Shown here one piece after another: positions 1-9,051 of a DNA stretch of 64,000 nt. Each line of letters starts with the position of its first letter. The first letter of the stretch is position 1. The position numbers and the translations under genes were made by a program. Source of the DNA: Roseovarius sp. MMSF_3281 (GTDB taxonomy: Bacteria; Pseudomonadota; Alphaproteobacteria; Rhodobacterales; Rhodobacteraceae); assembly GCF_030733685.1 (NCBI RefSeq), contig NZ_JASHIM010000006.1:62001-126000 (forward strand), written 5' to 3'. The notes under the pieces are model-generated. The model worked only from the letters and a program-made list of their open reading frames with translations. It searched no databases and was not told the DNA's origin.

Positions 1-57
1 CCAAAAGACGAGATGGCGCAGGGCCTTACCCGGCTTCGCGACTGTCTTTTCAGATAA
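1..57 (+). CDS. C-terminal end of an upstream gene, possibly an aminotransferase (partial)
   Basis: Frame 1 is open from the first base and ends in TAA at 55-57, giving an 18-residue tail ending RLRDCLF-R. The start lies outside the window. The tail, with its GLTRLRDCL-like helix, resembles the C-terminus of class I/II aminotransferases, which I recall upstream of ftsK in Rhodobacterales. The identity is an inference from context and a very short peptide. The gap to ftsK is only 19 bases, so the two are probably co-transcribed. Confidence 0.45.
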   Translation, partial: PKDEMAQGLTRLRDCLFR

Positions 58-76
58 ATTGAGGACGAGGGACAAG

Positions 77-3022
77 ATGGCATATCAGACACGCGGGCGC
101 GACCCGCTGCTTGACAGCACCATGGCCGAGGCGATCGAAAAGCGCGGCAAGGAGTTGATGGGCATCGCGCTTCTGGTGCTTGGAGCGGCAGCGGCGGCAA
201 TGATCGCCTCGTACCACCCCGACGATCCCAGCTGGATGTCGGCCACGGATGCGCCTGTGCAAAACTGGCTTGGCCGCTTCGGGGCCTCCATTGCCGCGCC
301 GCTTTTCATGATTGTCGGCTGGGGCGCTTGGGCCTTGGCCATCGTTCTCGGGGCCTGGGGCCTGCGTTTTGCCCTGCACCGTGGAGAAGACCGCGCTGTT
401 GGCCGCCTGATCTTCGCGCCCATCTGGGTTGCCGTTCTGTCGCTCTATGCCGCCTCGCTGGCCCCCGGTGAGACATGGGCAGCGACCCATAGTTTCGGCT
501 TGGGCGGACTGTTTGGCGATACCGTATTGGGGTCGCTTCTGGGCATCCTGCCTTTCGGGGCCAGCCTGGGCCTGAAACTCCTGTCGCTTGTGCTTGGTGT
601 GGCCATGCTGGCGCTGGGCGCTTTCGTTCTGGGGTTCACGCGGCCCGAACTTTCGCGCATCGGGCGCTTCCTGCTGGTGGGTGTCATCATGACCTACGCC
701 TGGACCATGACGCTTCTGGGGCGTGGGGCCTCGGGTGCGGTTCATGCCGCCCAAGGCGTTCAGGCCAAGGCCGCCGATGCCCGCGCCCGCCGCGCCGCCG
801 AGCGTGCCGAAGCGCAGGAATACGCCCGCGCCGAGGCCGCGATCCCGGCGCAGCCGGTCGTGCATCGCGCGCCGGTTTCCACGGCGCCCGCCCCCGCGGC
901 CCCCGAGGTGGCCGAAGATGAGCAATCGGGCGGGTTCCTGTCGCGGATGCCCTCTCTTATCCGCCGCCCCGAACCTGACCCCGAACCCGAACTCATCGAA
1001 AACCCGGTCATGGCCGAGGACGTGGACGCCCCCGGCGAAGATCGCGTGCGCGCCCGCATCGCCGACGTGATCAAGGCCCGCGTGCGTCAAAACCCCGCCG
1101 TGCAATCCGAAAGCGTCGCGCCCTTGACCAAAGGCCGGGGCCGCGGCCCCGATCCGTTGATCCTCAACACCGGGGCAGGGCAGGGGCTTCCGCCCGAGCC
1201 GCCGCTTACCGCTGCACAGCCACAGCCCTTGATGCCTGCCGAGCCGCCCCTGTCGGTCCCGCAACCCGAGGCGCAGCCGATGATGCAGGCCCCCGCGCCC
1301 GAGGCACAACCGGCACCGCAACAGGAACAACCGGCCCCGCAACAGCCCGCGCCGGCCCCTCAGCCGACACAAACGGCACAACCCCGCATCCCGGTGGCCG
1401 AACCCAAAAAGGTCGTGCAGCATAGCACCCGCAAAGCCCCGCAGCCTTCGACCCGTGCCATGGCCGAGGCCCAGCCGACCCTGCAATTCGAAGAGGCGGC
1501 CAAGCCCGAGTACGACCTTCCGCCGCTCAACCTGTTGACCAACCCCGACAGCATCACGCGCCACCACCTGTCCGACGAGGCGCTGGAGGAAAACGCGCGG
1601 ATGCTGGAAAACGTGCTGGATGACTACGGTGTGAAGGGCGAAATCGTTTCGGTCCGCCCCGGCCCCGTGGTGACCATGTACGAACTGGAACCGGCCCCCG
1701 GCCTCAAGGCCAGCCGCGTCATCGGCTTGGCCGATGACATCGCGCGCTCCATGTCGGCGCTGTCGGCGCGGGTCAGTACCGTGCCGGGCCGCTCTGTCAT
1801 TGGCATCGAACTGCCCAACGACAACCGCGAAATGGTCAGTTTCCGCGAAATCCTCTCCAGTCGCGATTATGGCGACGGCAACCAGAAATTGCCTCTGGCG
1901 CTGGGCAAGGATATCGGCGGCGACCCGATGGTGTCGAACCTTGCCAAGATGCCTCACCTGTTGATTGCCGGGACCACCGGCTCGGGTAAATCCGTGGCGA
2001 TCAACACCATGATCCTGTCACTGCTTTACAAGCTGACGCCCGAAGACCTGCGTCTTGTGATGATCGACCCCAAGATGCTGGAACTTTCCGTCTACGACGG
2101 CATCCCGCATCTTCTGTCGCCCGTTGTGACCGACCCGAAAAAGGCGGTCGTGGCGCTGAAATGGGTCGTGGCGGAAATGGAAGATCGTTACCGCAAGATG
2201 TCCAAGATGGGCGTGCGCAACATCGACGGCTACAACGGCCGCGTGGCCGACGCGCTTGCCAAGGGCGAAATGTTCTCGCGCACCGTGCAAACCGGCTTTG
2301 ACGACGACACCGGCGAGCCCGTGTTCGAGACCGAAGAATTCGCGCCCGAGAAAATGCCCTATATCGTCGTTATCGTCGACGAAATGGCCGACCTGATGAT
2401 GGTCGCCGGCAAGGAAATCGAGGCCTGCATTCAGCGCCTTGCACAGATGGCCCGTGCCTCGGGCATCCACCTGATCATGGCCACACAGCGCCCCTCGGTG
2501 GACGTCATCACCGGCACCATCAAGGCCAACTTCCCCACCCGGATCTCGTTCCAGGTGACCTCCAAGGTCGACAGCCGAACCATTCTGGGCGAAATGGGGG
2601 CCGAGCAACTGCTGGGCATGGGCGATATGCTTTACATGGCCGGTGGCGGTAAGATCACCCGTTGCCACGGGCCCTTCGTCTCGGATGAAGAGGTCGAAGA
2701 GGTCGTCACCCACCTCAAGGCCTATGGCCCGCCCGCCTACGTCAGCGGCGTTCAGGACGGCCCCGAGGACGAAAAGGCCGACAGTATCGACCAGGTGCTT
2801 GGCCTGTCGACGGGGGGCAATACCGACGGCGAAGACGCGCTTTATGATCAGGCCGTCGCCATCGCCATCAAGGATCGCAAATGCTCGACCTCCTATATCC
2901 AGCGAAAGCTGGCCATCGGCTATAACAAGGCCGCCCGGCTTGTTGAGCAGATGGAGGAAGAGGGCGTCGTGAGCGCCGCCAACCACGTTGGCAAACGCGA
3001 AATCCTCGTGCCGGAACAATAA
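77..3022 (+). CDS. ftsK: DNA translocase FtsK
   Basis: 981 residues. This is the septal DNA pump that clears and decatenates chromosome termini at division. The N-terminal ~215 residues hold four to five hydrophobic segments that anchor it at the septum. A Pro/Gln-rich low-complexity linker follows (roughly residues 370-460). The RecA-like motor has Walker A GTTGSGKS near residue 632 and a Walker B-like [10 protein letters not shown] near 765. The C-terminus carries the gamma winged-helix domain ([23 protein letters not shown]) that reads KOPS sites. I chose ATG 77 because GAGG/GAGGGA precedes it; a TTG at 59 is in frame but lacks a good site. Length and domain order match full FtsK. Confidence 0.97.
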   Translation: MAYQTRGRDPLLDSTMAEAIEKRGKELMGIALLVLGAAAAAMIASYHPDDPSWMSATDAPVQNWLGRFGASIAAPLFMIVGWGAWALAIVLGAWGLRFALHRGEDRAVGRLIFAPIWVAVLSLYAASLAPGETWAATHSFGLGGLFGDTVLGSLLGILPFGASLGLKLLSLVLGVAMLALGAFVLGFTRPELSRIGRFLLVGVIMTYAWTMTLLGRGASGAVHAAQGVQAKAADARARRAAERAEAQEYARAEAAIPAQPVVHRAPVSTAPAPAAPEVAEDEQSGGFLSRMPSLIRRPEPDPEPELIENPVMAEDVDAPGEDRVRARIADVIKARVRQNPAVQSESVAPLTKGRGRGPDPLILNTGAGQGLPPEPPLTAAQPQPLMPAEPPLSVPQPEAQPMMQAPAPEAQPAPQQEQPAPQQPAPAPQPTQTAQPRIPVAEPKKVVQHSTRKAPQPSTRAMAEAQPTLQFEEAAKPEYDLPPLNLLTNPDSITRHHLSDEALEENARMLENVLDDYGVKGEIVSVRPGPVVTMYELEPAPGLKASRVIGLADDIARSMSALSARVSTVPGRSVIGIELPNDNREMVSFREILSSRDYGDGNQKLPLALGKDIGGDPMVSNLAKMPHLLIAGTTGSGKSVAINTMILSLLYKLTPEDLRLVMIDPKMLELSVYDGIPHLLSPVVTDPKKAVVALKWVVAEMEDRYRKMSKMGVRNIDGYNGRVADALAKGEMFSRTVQTGFDDDTGEPVFETEEFAPEKMPYIVVIVDEMADLMMVAGKEIEACIQRLAQMARASGIHLIMATQRPSVDVITGTIKANFPTRISFQVTSKVDSRTILGEMGAEQLLGMGDMLYMAGGGKITRCHGPFVSDEEVEEVVTHLKAYGPPAYVSGVQDGPEDEKADSIDQVLGLSTGGNTDGEDALYDQAVAIAIKDRKCSTSYIQRKLAIGYNKAARLVEQMEEEGVVSAANHVGKREILVPEQ

Positions 3023-3042
3023 GCACGGCACACCGCATGAAA

Positions 3043-3065
3043 CCAACGCGCGCCTAGCGCGTTGG
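3043..3065 (+). other. Hairpin downstream of ftsK
   Basis: A perfect 9-bp inverted repeat (CCAACGCGC and GCGCGTTGG) with a 5-base loop lies 20 bases after the ftsK stop. No T-run follows, so it is not a classical intrinsic terminator. It may stabilise the ftsK 3' end or mark an RNA processing point before the exoD-like gene. Confidence 0.4.
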
Positions 3066-3095
3066 GCCTATGCAAAGGGTAAAGGATGACGCGGC

Positions 3096-3683
3096 ATGGG
3101 GGACATCGAAACCGCCAATGGCCTGTTGGATGAATTGGGCACACTGGCGCAAAGCAAGGGGCCGGTATCGCTGGGCGATGTGGTGCAACGGATCGGCCCG
3201 CGCGGCTTTGGCCCGCTTCTTTTCCTGCCCGCCATTATCGTTGTCTCGCCCCTCGGGGGCATCCCGGGTGTTCCAAGCCTATTTGCCTTGGTGATCTTCA
3301 TGATTGCCGCACAGGTGCTTCTGGGGCGTCGGCATATCTGGTTGCCTTCGGTTCTTGGAAACCGGCAGATCACCGCCGATAAACTGCTCCGCGCCATCCA
3401 AAAGGCCCGCCCGGCGGCGCGCCGGATGGACCGTTGGCTTGGTCGGCGGTTGGAAAGCCTTGTCACGCGCCTGGCCAAGATCTTTGCCGCCCTGTGTGTC
3501 ATTGCCCTTTGCCTGCTTGTCCCACCGCTTGAGATCATCCCCTTTGCCGCCGCGCTGCCGATGCTGGCCATTGCGCTTGTCGGGCTGGCCTTCACCGCCC
3601 GCGACGGAATCCTGATGCTGGTCGGGCTTTGCCTTGCCGGTGTGGCCTTGATTACCGGTGCGGGGATGCTGATATCGGGATAA
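3096..3683 (+). CDS. ExoD-family exopolysaccharide synthesis membrane protein
   Basis: 195 residues. A short polar N-terminus (LLDELG, GPVSLGDVVQRIGPRGFGPLLFLPA) leads into hydrophobic segments around residues 45-75, 130-155 and 160-190. The G-R-G-F-G-P-LLFLPA and SPLGGIPGVPS elements are characteristic of the ExoD family, named for a Sinorhizobium gene affecting exopolysaccharide and nodule invasion. The biochemical function is unknown, and the link to polysaccharide here rests on the family name only. It sits 73 bases after ftsK and 68 bases before the lolA start, all on the same strand. Confidence 0.85.
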   Translation: MGDIETANGLLDELGTLAQSKGPVSLGDVVQRIGPRGFGPLLFLPAIIVVSPLGGIPGVPSLFALVIFMIAAQVLLGRRHIWLPSVLGNRQITADKLLRAIQKARPAARRMDRWLGRRLESLVTRLAKIFAALCVIALCLLVPPLEIIPFAAALPMLAIALVGLAFTARDGILMLVGLCLAGVALITGAGMLISG

Positions 3684-3751
3684 GGCGGTTTGATATCGCA
3701 TAACAGCGCCCAGTGTTACACATTGGCACGACACGACACGAGGTAAGGAGC

Positions 3752-4369
3752 ATGGCAAACATGCGTATCACAAGTTTCATTTCCGCCGCGGCGCTGTGCC
3801 TTGCCACGGCGCTCCCCGCCGCGGCGGAAAAACTCTCGCTGGGGCAAATCTCGGGCTATCTGAATTCTTTCTCGACCGCCTCGGGCGAGTTCACGCAGAT
3901 CAACGATGACGGCACGATCAGCACCGGCCAAATCTACATAAAACGCCCCGGTCGCGTCCGGTTCGAATATGCGCCGCCCGAACGCACCCTCGTGGTGGCC
4001 GATGGCGATACGGTGGGCATCGTCGACCCGAAATCAAACACCGGTCCCGAGGCCTATCCGCTGCACCGTACGCCGCTCAAGATCATCCTTGCTCGCAACG
4101 TCGACCTCACGCGCGAACGCATGGTGACCGGCCACGCCAGCGATGGCAAAACCACCACCATCCGCGCCCAAGACCCCGAGCATCCCGAATACGGCAGTAT
4201 CGAATTGGTCTTTACGGCCAACCCGGTTGAGCTTCGGCAATGGGTGATCAACGATGACGCGGGCAGCCGAACAACGGTGGTTCTGGGCGATCTGGAAACC
4301 GGCGTTCGCCTAGCCAACAGTCAATTTAAGATCCCCGGCAAAGGGCCGGTGGGCCGTCAGGGCGATTGA
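3752..4369 (+). CDS. lolA: Outer-membrane lipoprotein carrier protein LolA
   Basis: 205 residues. A periplasmic chaperone that takes lipoproteins from LolCDE to the outer membrane. ATG 3752 follows TAAGGAGC. The N-terminus is a clear signal peptide (hydrophobic core ISAAALCLATALPAAAE, cleavage near residue 25). The mature part has typical LolA elements: a conserved GEFTQ segment, G-RVRFEY-PPERTLVVADG, and later QWVINDD-G. The position close to ftsK is the usual genomic neighbourhood of lolA. A strong intrinsic terminator follows 15 bases after the stop. Confidence 0.93.
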   Translation: MANMRITSFISAAALCLATALPAAAEKLSLGQISGYLNSFSTASGEFTQINDDGTISTGQIYIKRPGRVRFEYAPPERTLVVADGDTVGIVDPKSNTGPEAYPLHRTPLKIILARNVDLTRERMVTGHASDGKTTTIRAQDPEHPEYGSIELVFTANPVELRQWVINDDAGSRTTVVLGDLETGVRLANSQFKIPGKGPVGRQGD

Positions 4370-4384
4370 TCCCAGGGTACCAGC

Positions 4385-4416
4385 AAAACCCCGGCATAGT
4401 GGCCGGGGTTTTCTTG
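4385..4416 (+). terminator. Intrinsic terminator of lolA
   Basis: A perfect 11-bp stem (AAAACCCCGGC at 4385-4395, GCCGGGGTTTT at 4402-4412) with a 6-base loop, followed by TTCTTGTTT. It also lies just past the 3' end of the convergent lipoprotein gene ending at 4426. The A-tract on the 5' side means it could act on both strands. Confidence 0.85.
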
Positions 4417-4425
4417 TTTCTGCGA

Positions 4426-5028
4426 TCAGAAAAAACCGCGCCGCCCGCCGCAACTGCGCAATTGGGTTTCATACATCCGCGCGCGTTCCTCAACCTTGGC
4501 CGAGACCCTCAGAAGCCAGGGCTTGGCGTTATACGACCCGCGCGAAAACCCAGTCCGCCCTTCGTGATAGGCAAGGTACTGGTTGCGCGCATCGCTCATG
4601 GAAATGCCAAGCCGCTGGTTCGACTTGGCCATATACCAGCCCATGAAATCGGTGGCGTCGTGGATATCATTGCGCCGCGCGGTAAAACGGCGGTTTTCTT
4701 CCTTGTACTCATCCCAGGTGCCATCCAAGGCCTGGCTATACCCATAGGCCGAGCTTTGCCGCCCCATGGGGATCACGCCCAAGGTCCAGCGGAATGGCGT
4801 GCGCGCACCGCCGTCAAACTTGGATTCCTGATGAATGGTGGCCATCTGCACATGCACCGGCACGCCCCAACGGCGTTCGGTCGCGCGGAAAGCACGAAGA
4901 TAATGCGGGCGCTCTGCGACAATCGCACAGGCGTCATCCAGGTTACCGGGCGGTGGGCCGCTATCACGACCACCCCCGCAGGATGCCACCAGCATCACGA
5001 TCATCATGGCGCGAAGAGTTCTGCTCAT
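4426..5028 (-). CDS. Lipoprotein with lytic transglycosylase-like (SLT) fold
   Basis: 200 residues. A short basic and hydrophobic N-terminus ends in a lipobox (L-V-A-S-C, Cys near residue 17), so it is probably anchored as a lipoprotein. The body has the layout of transglycosylase SLT-type domains: MATIHQESKFDGGARTPFRW with the glutamate expected at the active site (HQES), then SAYGYSQALDGTWDEYK and a helix with YLAYHEG-GF. This predicts cleavage of the peptidoglycan glycan strand. It is convergent with lolA, with the terminator between them. Exact family and substrate are not shown by the sequence. Confidence 0.8.
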   Translation of the reverse strand: MSRTLRAMMIVMLVASCGGGRDSGPPPGNLDDACAIVAERPHYLRAFRATERRWGVPVHVQMATIHQESKFDGGARTPFRWTLGVIPMGRQSSAYGYSQALDGTWDEYKEENRRFTARRNDIHDATDFMGWYMAKSNQRLGISMSDARNQYLAYHEGRTGFSRGSYNAKPWLLRVSAKVEERARMYETQLRSCGGRRGFF

Positions 5029-5109
5029 ACTGCCTCTCGCTTTTCTTTTTCGGGCAGTTTAGCGCAAAGCGGGACAGGTTCAAATCACGAATTGAAGCAC
5101 ACCCCCGGA

Positions 5110-5991
5110 TCAGAGCAAAAACGCCAACAAAAACGGCAAGCCCACCACCGATATCAGGGTCGAAACAACCACCAAGCCCGCCACCGCCTGTGCATCGGCG
5201 CCGTATTTCTCGGCCAAGAGGTACGAGGTCACCGCCACCGGCGTTGCAAGCTGCAATACAAGCACCGCAAGCGCGGTTGCATCCAGTCCGAACCACAGCC
5301 CCACGGCCCATCCGGTCGCGGCACAAATCGCCAGTTTGATCGCCGACAGCACCGTCGCCAGCTTCACGCGTCCCGGCGTCAGCCGCGCCACCGCAATGCC
5401 CAGCGTGATCAGCATCAGGGGGATCGCCATTTGCCCCACAAGATCCAGCGCATTGGTCAGGAAAACGGGCGTCTGCCAGCCCTGCCACAAAAACACCCCG
5501 CCAAGCACGGTGGCCGCCACCAAAGGTTCCTTCACCACCTTCAGGATCGACCCGCCCCCCGAGACCAGCCAGATCCCGTAGGTGAAAGACCATATCGCCA
5601 TGATGGCAAAAACAACCACCGCATAGCCAAGCCCTGTCTCGCCAAAGGCGAACAGGGCCAGGGGCAGGCCAAGGTTGCCGGTATTGCCGAAAATCATCGG
5701 CGCGGCATAGGTGCGCTGCTCCAACCCGCCCGCGCGCATCAAAACCTGTATCACCACGGTCAGCGCCCCATAGGCGACGATCGCCGCCAACGACAGCGTG
5801 GTCAGGGCCGCCGGGTCGATCTCGGTTTGCATGAGCGAGACAAAGATCAGGCAGGGCACCGAAAGCGTCATCGCCATCCGGGTGACAAACTCGACGTTGT
5901 AATCGAACCCCAGTTTTACCCAAGTGAACCCGATGGTTGCCAGCATGAAAACCGGGGCCACGATCTCAAGCACTGTCAAAGTAAGGTTCAC
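5110..5991 (-). CDS. AEC (auxin efflux carrier) family transporter
   Basis: 293 residues with about ten hydrophobic segments and almost no soluble part. Family hallmarks are the early IVAPVFMLATIGF segment, SVPCLIF near residue 45, the middle GNTGNLGLPLALFAFGE motif with conserved Asn/Gly/Pro, and a C-terminal MPVAVTSYLLAEKYGAD-like helix. AEC carriers in bacteria export or import small carboxylates such as malate or malonate; no substrate can be assigned here. It is divergent from hspQ across about 80 bases, so the promoters lie back to back. Confidence 0.87.
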   Translation of the reverse strand: MNLTLTVLEIVAPVFMLATIGFTWVKLGFDYNVEFVTRMAMTLSVPCLIFVSLMQTEIDPAALTTLSLAAIVAYGALTVVIQVLMRAGGLEQRTYAAPMIFGNTGNLGLPLALFAFGETGLGYAVVVFAIMAIWSFTYGIWLVSGGGSILKVVKEPLVAATVLGGVFLWQGWQTPVFLTNALDLVGQMAIPLMLITLGIAVARLTPGRVKLATVLSAIKLAICAATGWAVGLWFGLDATALAVLVLQLATPVAVTSYLLAEKYGADAQAVAGLVVVSTLISVVGLPFLLAFLL

Positions 5992-6073
5992 AGACTGTTT
6001 CCCGCCAATTTCCGCTCAGGGGTTAGACAAACCGCACTTGAAACCTTTAGAATGCAAGGGTAGGGGCTGCAAT

Positions 6074-6403
6074 ATGATGCTGAAGACGCGTGCAAAATAT
6101 CATCTGGGTCAAGTGGTGCGCCACAAGAAACATCCCTTCCGGGGTGTTGTCTTCGATGTCGACCCCGAATTTTCCAATACCGAGGAATGGTACCACGCTA
6201 TCCCCGAGGATAGCCGCCCCTCGAAGGAACAGCCGTTCTATCACCTTCTGGCCGAGAATGACCAAAGCTACTACGTGGCCTATGTCTCGGAACAGAACCT
6301 CGTGGCCGATTACTCGGGCGAACCGGTGGATCACCCCGACATCCCCGATCTTTTCGGCCCCTTTCAGGATGGCGCCTACCCGCTGCACTTCCAACTGAAC
6401 TAA
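6074..6403 (+). CDS. hspQ: Heat shock protein HspQ
   Basis: 109 residues. HspQ (YccV-like) binds hemimethylated oriC DNA in E. coli and acts as a specificity factor for Lon protease. The family core is plain: AKYHLGQVVRHKKHPFRGVVFDVDPEF, then EEWYHAIPEDSRP-KEQPFYHLLAEND and YYVAYVSEQNL-ADYSGEPVDHPD, ending FGPF-DG-Y-LHFQLN. Two ATGs (6074, 6077) are equally possible starts. The TAA stop at 6401-6403 is at the same time the first three bases of repeat element copy A. Confidence 0.93.
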   Translation: MMLKTRAKYHLGQVVRHKKHPFRGVVFDVDPEFSNTEEWYHAIPEDSRPSKEQPFYHLLAENDQSYYVAYVSEQNLVADYSGEPVDHPDIPDLFGPFQDGAYPLHFQLN

Positions 6404-6516
6404 AGCGTTCCGCCTTTAACCTGAGGCATCAGATAACGGCGGAACGCGCGCAACGATTGAACGGCGCACTGCGCTTCGCGAAAATCTGTTACTCAGGTTT
6501 TTCGCGAAACGCTTTA
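6401..6516 (+). repeat. Dispersed two-hairpin element, copy A
   Basis: A 116-bp element bounded by TAAAGCG and CGCTTTA. It folds into two adjacent hairpins: one with GCGTTCCGCC/GGCGGAACGC arms, the other with GCG(C/T)TTCGCGAAAA-type arms, joined by a linker containing GCAACGATTGA. It matches copy B (20479-20594) at about 106 of 116 positions by eye. Copy C (29696-29809) is inverted and more diverged. The element starts inside the hspQ stop codon. It looks like a non-autonomous REP/MITE-like repeat; it could also act as a transcript 3' end. Confidence 0.85.
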
Positions 6517-6517
6517 A

Positions 6518-6613
6518 CAAGCCCGTTCGAACGGGCTTGCCCGACGCGGTTTCGAAACCGCGTTGCAAGGGCCTTCGAAGGCCCTTGATGCCAAGCCGTT
6601 TCGAAACGGCTTG
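6518..6613. repeat. Cluster of four long palindromes centred on TTCGAA
   Basis: Four perfect palindromes in a row: 6518-6539 (22 bp), 6544-6563 (20 bp), 6566-6587 (22 bp) and 6592-6613 (22 bp). They are separated by only 2-4 bases. Each has TTCGAA at its centre but different arms (for example AAGCCCGTTCGAACGGGCTT and ACGCGGTTTCGAAACCGCGT). The first also occurs, as the same 20 bp, at 60491-60510. They could form cruciforms or RNA hairpins, or be sites for a DNA-binding protein. The function is unknown. Confidence 0.85.
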
Positions 6614-6691
6614 TGGCCGGTTTTCTTGAAAAAGCCCGTAAGGGCGGATGAGGGCGCGCCGTTAATTCAGTGGGTGCGCGCCCCAGATCAC

Positions 6692-8269
6692 TCAATACCC
6701 CAATGCACAACCGTCCTTGCGCGGGTCGCTTGCCCCCTCCAATACGCCATCGGGCCGGATCAGGATTGCCTGCGCGCCGCCGATGGCCTCCTCTGGGGTG
6801 CTGACCTTATGGCCCATATCGGCCAATTCCTGCTTCACGTTCTGGGCATAGCCGCGCTCGACCTTCATGGTGCCCGCGTCCGAAAAGGCGCGTGGTGCGT
6901 CGATGGCCGCCTGCGGGTCCATCCCGAAGTCCCTGAGGTTGCTCACGAATCTGGCGTGTCCATTGGGTTGATATGCGCCGCCCATGACACCAAAGGGCAT
7001 GATCACCCCGCTTGCATCGGTCAACATGCCGGGGATGATCGTATGCATCGGCCGTTTGCCTCCGGCCATCTCGTTCGGGTGCCCCGGTGTCAGGGAAAAG
7101 CCCGCGCCGCGGTTTTGCATCAAAACCCCGAACTTCTCCGAGGCAATGCCAGAACCAAACCCGTGAAAGATCGAATAAATCAGCGAAACCGCCATTCTGT
7201 CGCGATCGACCACCGTGATATAAACCGTATCCCGATGCACCGCCTCCGTCAGCGGGGCCGCGGAGGGCATGGCGTTTTGCGGATCGATCAAAGCGGCCAG
7301 TTTCGCCGCCGTTTCCGGGGCCAGCATATGTTCTAACCGCGCGGTATGATCGGGGTCGGCGATAATCCGGTTGCGCGCATCATAGGCCAGTTTCGCGGCC
7401 TCCGCCTCGATATGGGCGCGCTGCGCGCCCAGTGGGTCCATGCGAGAAATGTCGAAGTGGCTCAAAATGTTAAGCATCAGGATCGCCGTGGCACCTTGCC
7501 CGTTGGGCGGATGCTCCACCAGATCGACACCGTTGTAGCTGCCCCGTACCGGGGTGGCGTAATCACAGGCCGTCGCCGCGAAATCCTCGCCCGCGTGCAC
7601 ACCGCCCATGCCGTTCAGGGTGGCCAGCATATCCTCGGCCACTTCGCCTGTGTAAAAGGCATCCCGGCCCTCTTTCGCGATCCGGCGCAGCACCTCGGCC
7701 TGCCCCGGCGCGCGGAACATCTCGCCGGTGCCATAGGGCTGCCCGGCCTTGGAATAATGCGTCACCCCATGACCTTGCAGGGCTTTCGCCGCCGTAGGCC
7801 AGTCAAAAGCCACCCGCGGTGCCACCGGCACGCCCTCTTCGGCATAGTGGATCGAAGGGGCCAACAGCGCATCAAGGCCCAGTTTCCCGTGCTCTGCGCT
7901 CAACCGGCAGAAGGCATCGACCGCGCCGGGAATGGTCACCGCTTCGGGCCCACAAAGCGGCACCGTGTCATGTCCCTTGGTGCGCAAATCGGCAGCATTG
8001 GCCGCCGCTGGTGCACGTCCCGAACCATTCAGCGCCTTGATTTCGCCCGTGCCCGGCTCAGTGAACAGCACGAAACAATCGCCGCCGATCCCTGTCATTT
8101 GCGGTTCGCAAATCCCCAGCAGAACAGCCCCGGCAATCGCCGCGTCTACGGCGTTGCCGCCACGCTCAAGAATGTCGATGGCGGTTTTTGCCGCCAGTGG
8201 GTGGGACGTGGCGCACAGGCCATTCGTGGCAAAACAGGCCGAACGGCCGGGCAGGTGAAAATCGCGCAT
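6692..8269 (-). CDS. Gamma-glutamyltransferase family protein
   Basis: 525 residues of the Ntn-hydrolase GGT family, which self-cleaves into two subunits and hydrolyses or transfers gamma-glutamyl groups. The start of the fold is ATSHPLAAKTAIDILERGGNAVDAAIA, followed by PQMTGIGGDCF. The expected nucleophile lies in DTVYITVVDRD (Thr near residue 348), and the downstream binding segment reads RPMHTIIPGM with GVMGGAYQ. No signal peptide is visible, so this member is probably cytoplasmic, unlike the second GGT at 17042. A GGAGG site sits just before ATG 8269. The exact substrate cannot be told; distant members act on cephalosporins or other amides. Confidence 0.88.
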   Translation of the reverse strand: MRDFHLPGRSACFATNGLCATSHPLAAKTAIDILERGGNAVDAAIAGAVLLGICEPQMTGIGGDCFVLFTEPGTGEIKALNGSGRAPAAANAADLRTKGHDTVPLCGPEAVTIPGAVDAFCRLSAEHGKLGLDALLAPSIHYAEEGVPVAPRVAFDWPTAAKALQGHGVTHYSKAGQPYGTGEMFRAPGQAEVLRRIAKEGRDAFYTGEVAEDMLATLNGMGGVHAGEDFAATACDYATPVRGSYNGVDLVEHPPNGQGATAILMLNILSHFDISRMDPLGAQRAHIEAEAAKLAYDARNRIIADPDHTARLEHMLAPETAAKLAALIDPQNAMPSAAPLTEAVHRDTVYITVVDRDRMAVSLIYSIFHGFGSGIASEKFGVLMQNRGAGFSLTPGHPNEMAGGKRPMHTIIPGMLTDASGVIMPFGVMGGAYQPNGHARFVSNLRDFGMDPQAAIDAPRAFSDAGTMKVERGYAQNVKQELADMGHKVSTPEEAIGGAQAILIRPDGVLEGASDPRKDGCALGY

Positions 8270-8338
8270 GGGGCCTCCTCAAGTATTGCTAGGCCGACCA
8301 TAGTGGGTTTTGGCGCAAGTCTGAATCAAAATGTCAGA

Positions 8339-8354
8339 AAATGAACGCTCATTT
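8339..8354. promoter_or_regulatory. Candidate TetR-type operator upstream of the GGT gene
   Basis: A perfect inverted repeat, AAATGA-ACGC-TCATTT, lies 70 bases upstream of the GGT start at 8269. TGAACG/CGTTCA-like palindromes of this size are common TetR-family operators. No TetR gene is present nearby, so the regulator would be encoded elsewhere. The rest of the 8270-8562 gap shows no convincing gene. Confidence 0.3.
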
Positions 8355-8562
8355 AACAGATTTCTGCGACGCCTGCCGCGCAGTGGCTGTTTCAAGATGT
8401 CAGGGAAACAGAAACCTCGACGCCGCGCACTGGGTGGGGGCTGTTAAACGCGCGACGCCGAGGGAAGCTTTATGCAGCTACAGTTGTTCTTATGGCCTTC
8501 CATTCAGGCACTTCTGCGTACAGATTGTGACCAGAAGGCGGTTTTGGGGGCGTCAACTTCAA

Positions 8563-9018
8563 CTAGGCCGTGTATCGGGGGATATGCACCACCAAATGCA
8601 GGTGATTTTCCCCTGCCTTGCGCTGATACTCCACGGTCTCGCACAAACCCTTGATAAGGAACCACCCGAATCCCCCTTCGGGAAGTGCCTCTGTTGGTCC
8701 ATCCGAATCGGGCAGGTGCCTGGGCGGTGGCGAAAGACCGGGCAGCGGCCGACCGCGATCCCGTATATCGGCTGCAATCCGTTCGTCCTTGACTGTGGCC
8801 ATGATCTTGACCGGGCCGGGCACGTCATCCGCATAGGCATGTTCGGCAATATTGTTCAGCGCTTCGGCCCAGACCAGTTCGACCGTACCTCGCCAGGCTG
8901 CCGGTACCTTGGCCGATACAAGCGCCCGGCGGCACCCGGTCAGCAAATCACGCACGCCGGATTGCGTTGCGGTCGCGCTTAGAGAAAATTGGCATGCCAT
9001 CGGTGGCCCCATCCTCAT
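8563..9018 (-). CDS. RsbW-like ATP-binding protein (anti-sigma factor / serine kinase)
   Basis: About 151 residues with a GHKL/HATPase_c_2 ATP-binding fold. The N box is WAEALNNIAEHAY, the G1 region DIRDRGRPLP, and the G2 region EGGFGWFLIKGLCETVEY. Such proteins bind a sigma factor or other partner and phosphorylate a STAS-domain antagonist. The STAS gene lies directly upstream (9052-9390) on the same strand, giving a partner-switching pair. The start is uncertain: ATG 9018 follows GGGA, but ATG 9012 or 9000 are also in frame. No sigma factor or PP2C phosphatase gene is adjacent. Confidence 0.82.
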   Translation of the reverse strand: MRMGPPMACQFSLSATATQSGVRDLLTGCRRALVSAKVPAAWRGTVELVWAEALNNIAEHAYADDVPGPVKIMATVKDERIAADIRDRGRPLPGLSPPPRHLPDSDGPTEALPEGGFGWFLIKGLCETVEYQRKAGENHLHLVVHIPRYTA

Positions 9019-9051
9019 TCCGGCTGTCCCGCTGATCAACCGTGGGCCGCG

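Noticed and set aside
50-1957. 635-codon minus-strand frame antisense to ftsK
   Set aside because: It is the antisense shadow of a strongly supported gene. Its product is His/Gly/Arg-rich with no domain, as expected in GC-rich DNA.
4366-6063. 565-codon plus-strand frame over the transglycosylase and AEC genes
   Set aside because: It lies opposite two well-supported minus-strand genes and runs through the lolA terminator; composition is His/Gln/Arg-rich.
6518-6613. CRISPR array
   Set aside because: The repeats are palindromes with different arms and 2-4 base gaps, without spacers or cas genes.
8341-8982. 213-codon plus-strand frame opposite the kinase gene
   Set aside because: No ribosome site, no domain, and it overlaps the RsbW-like gene in antisense.
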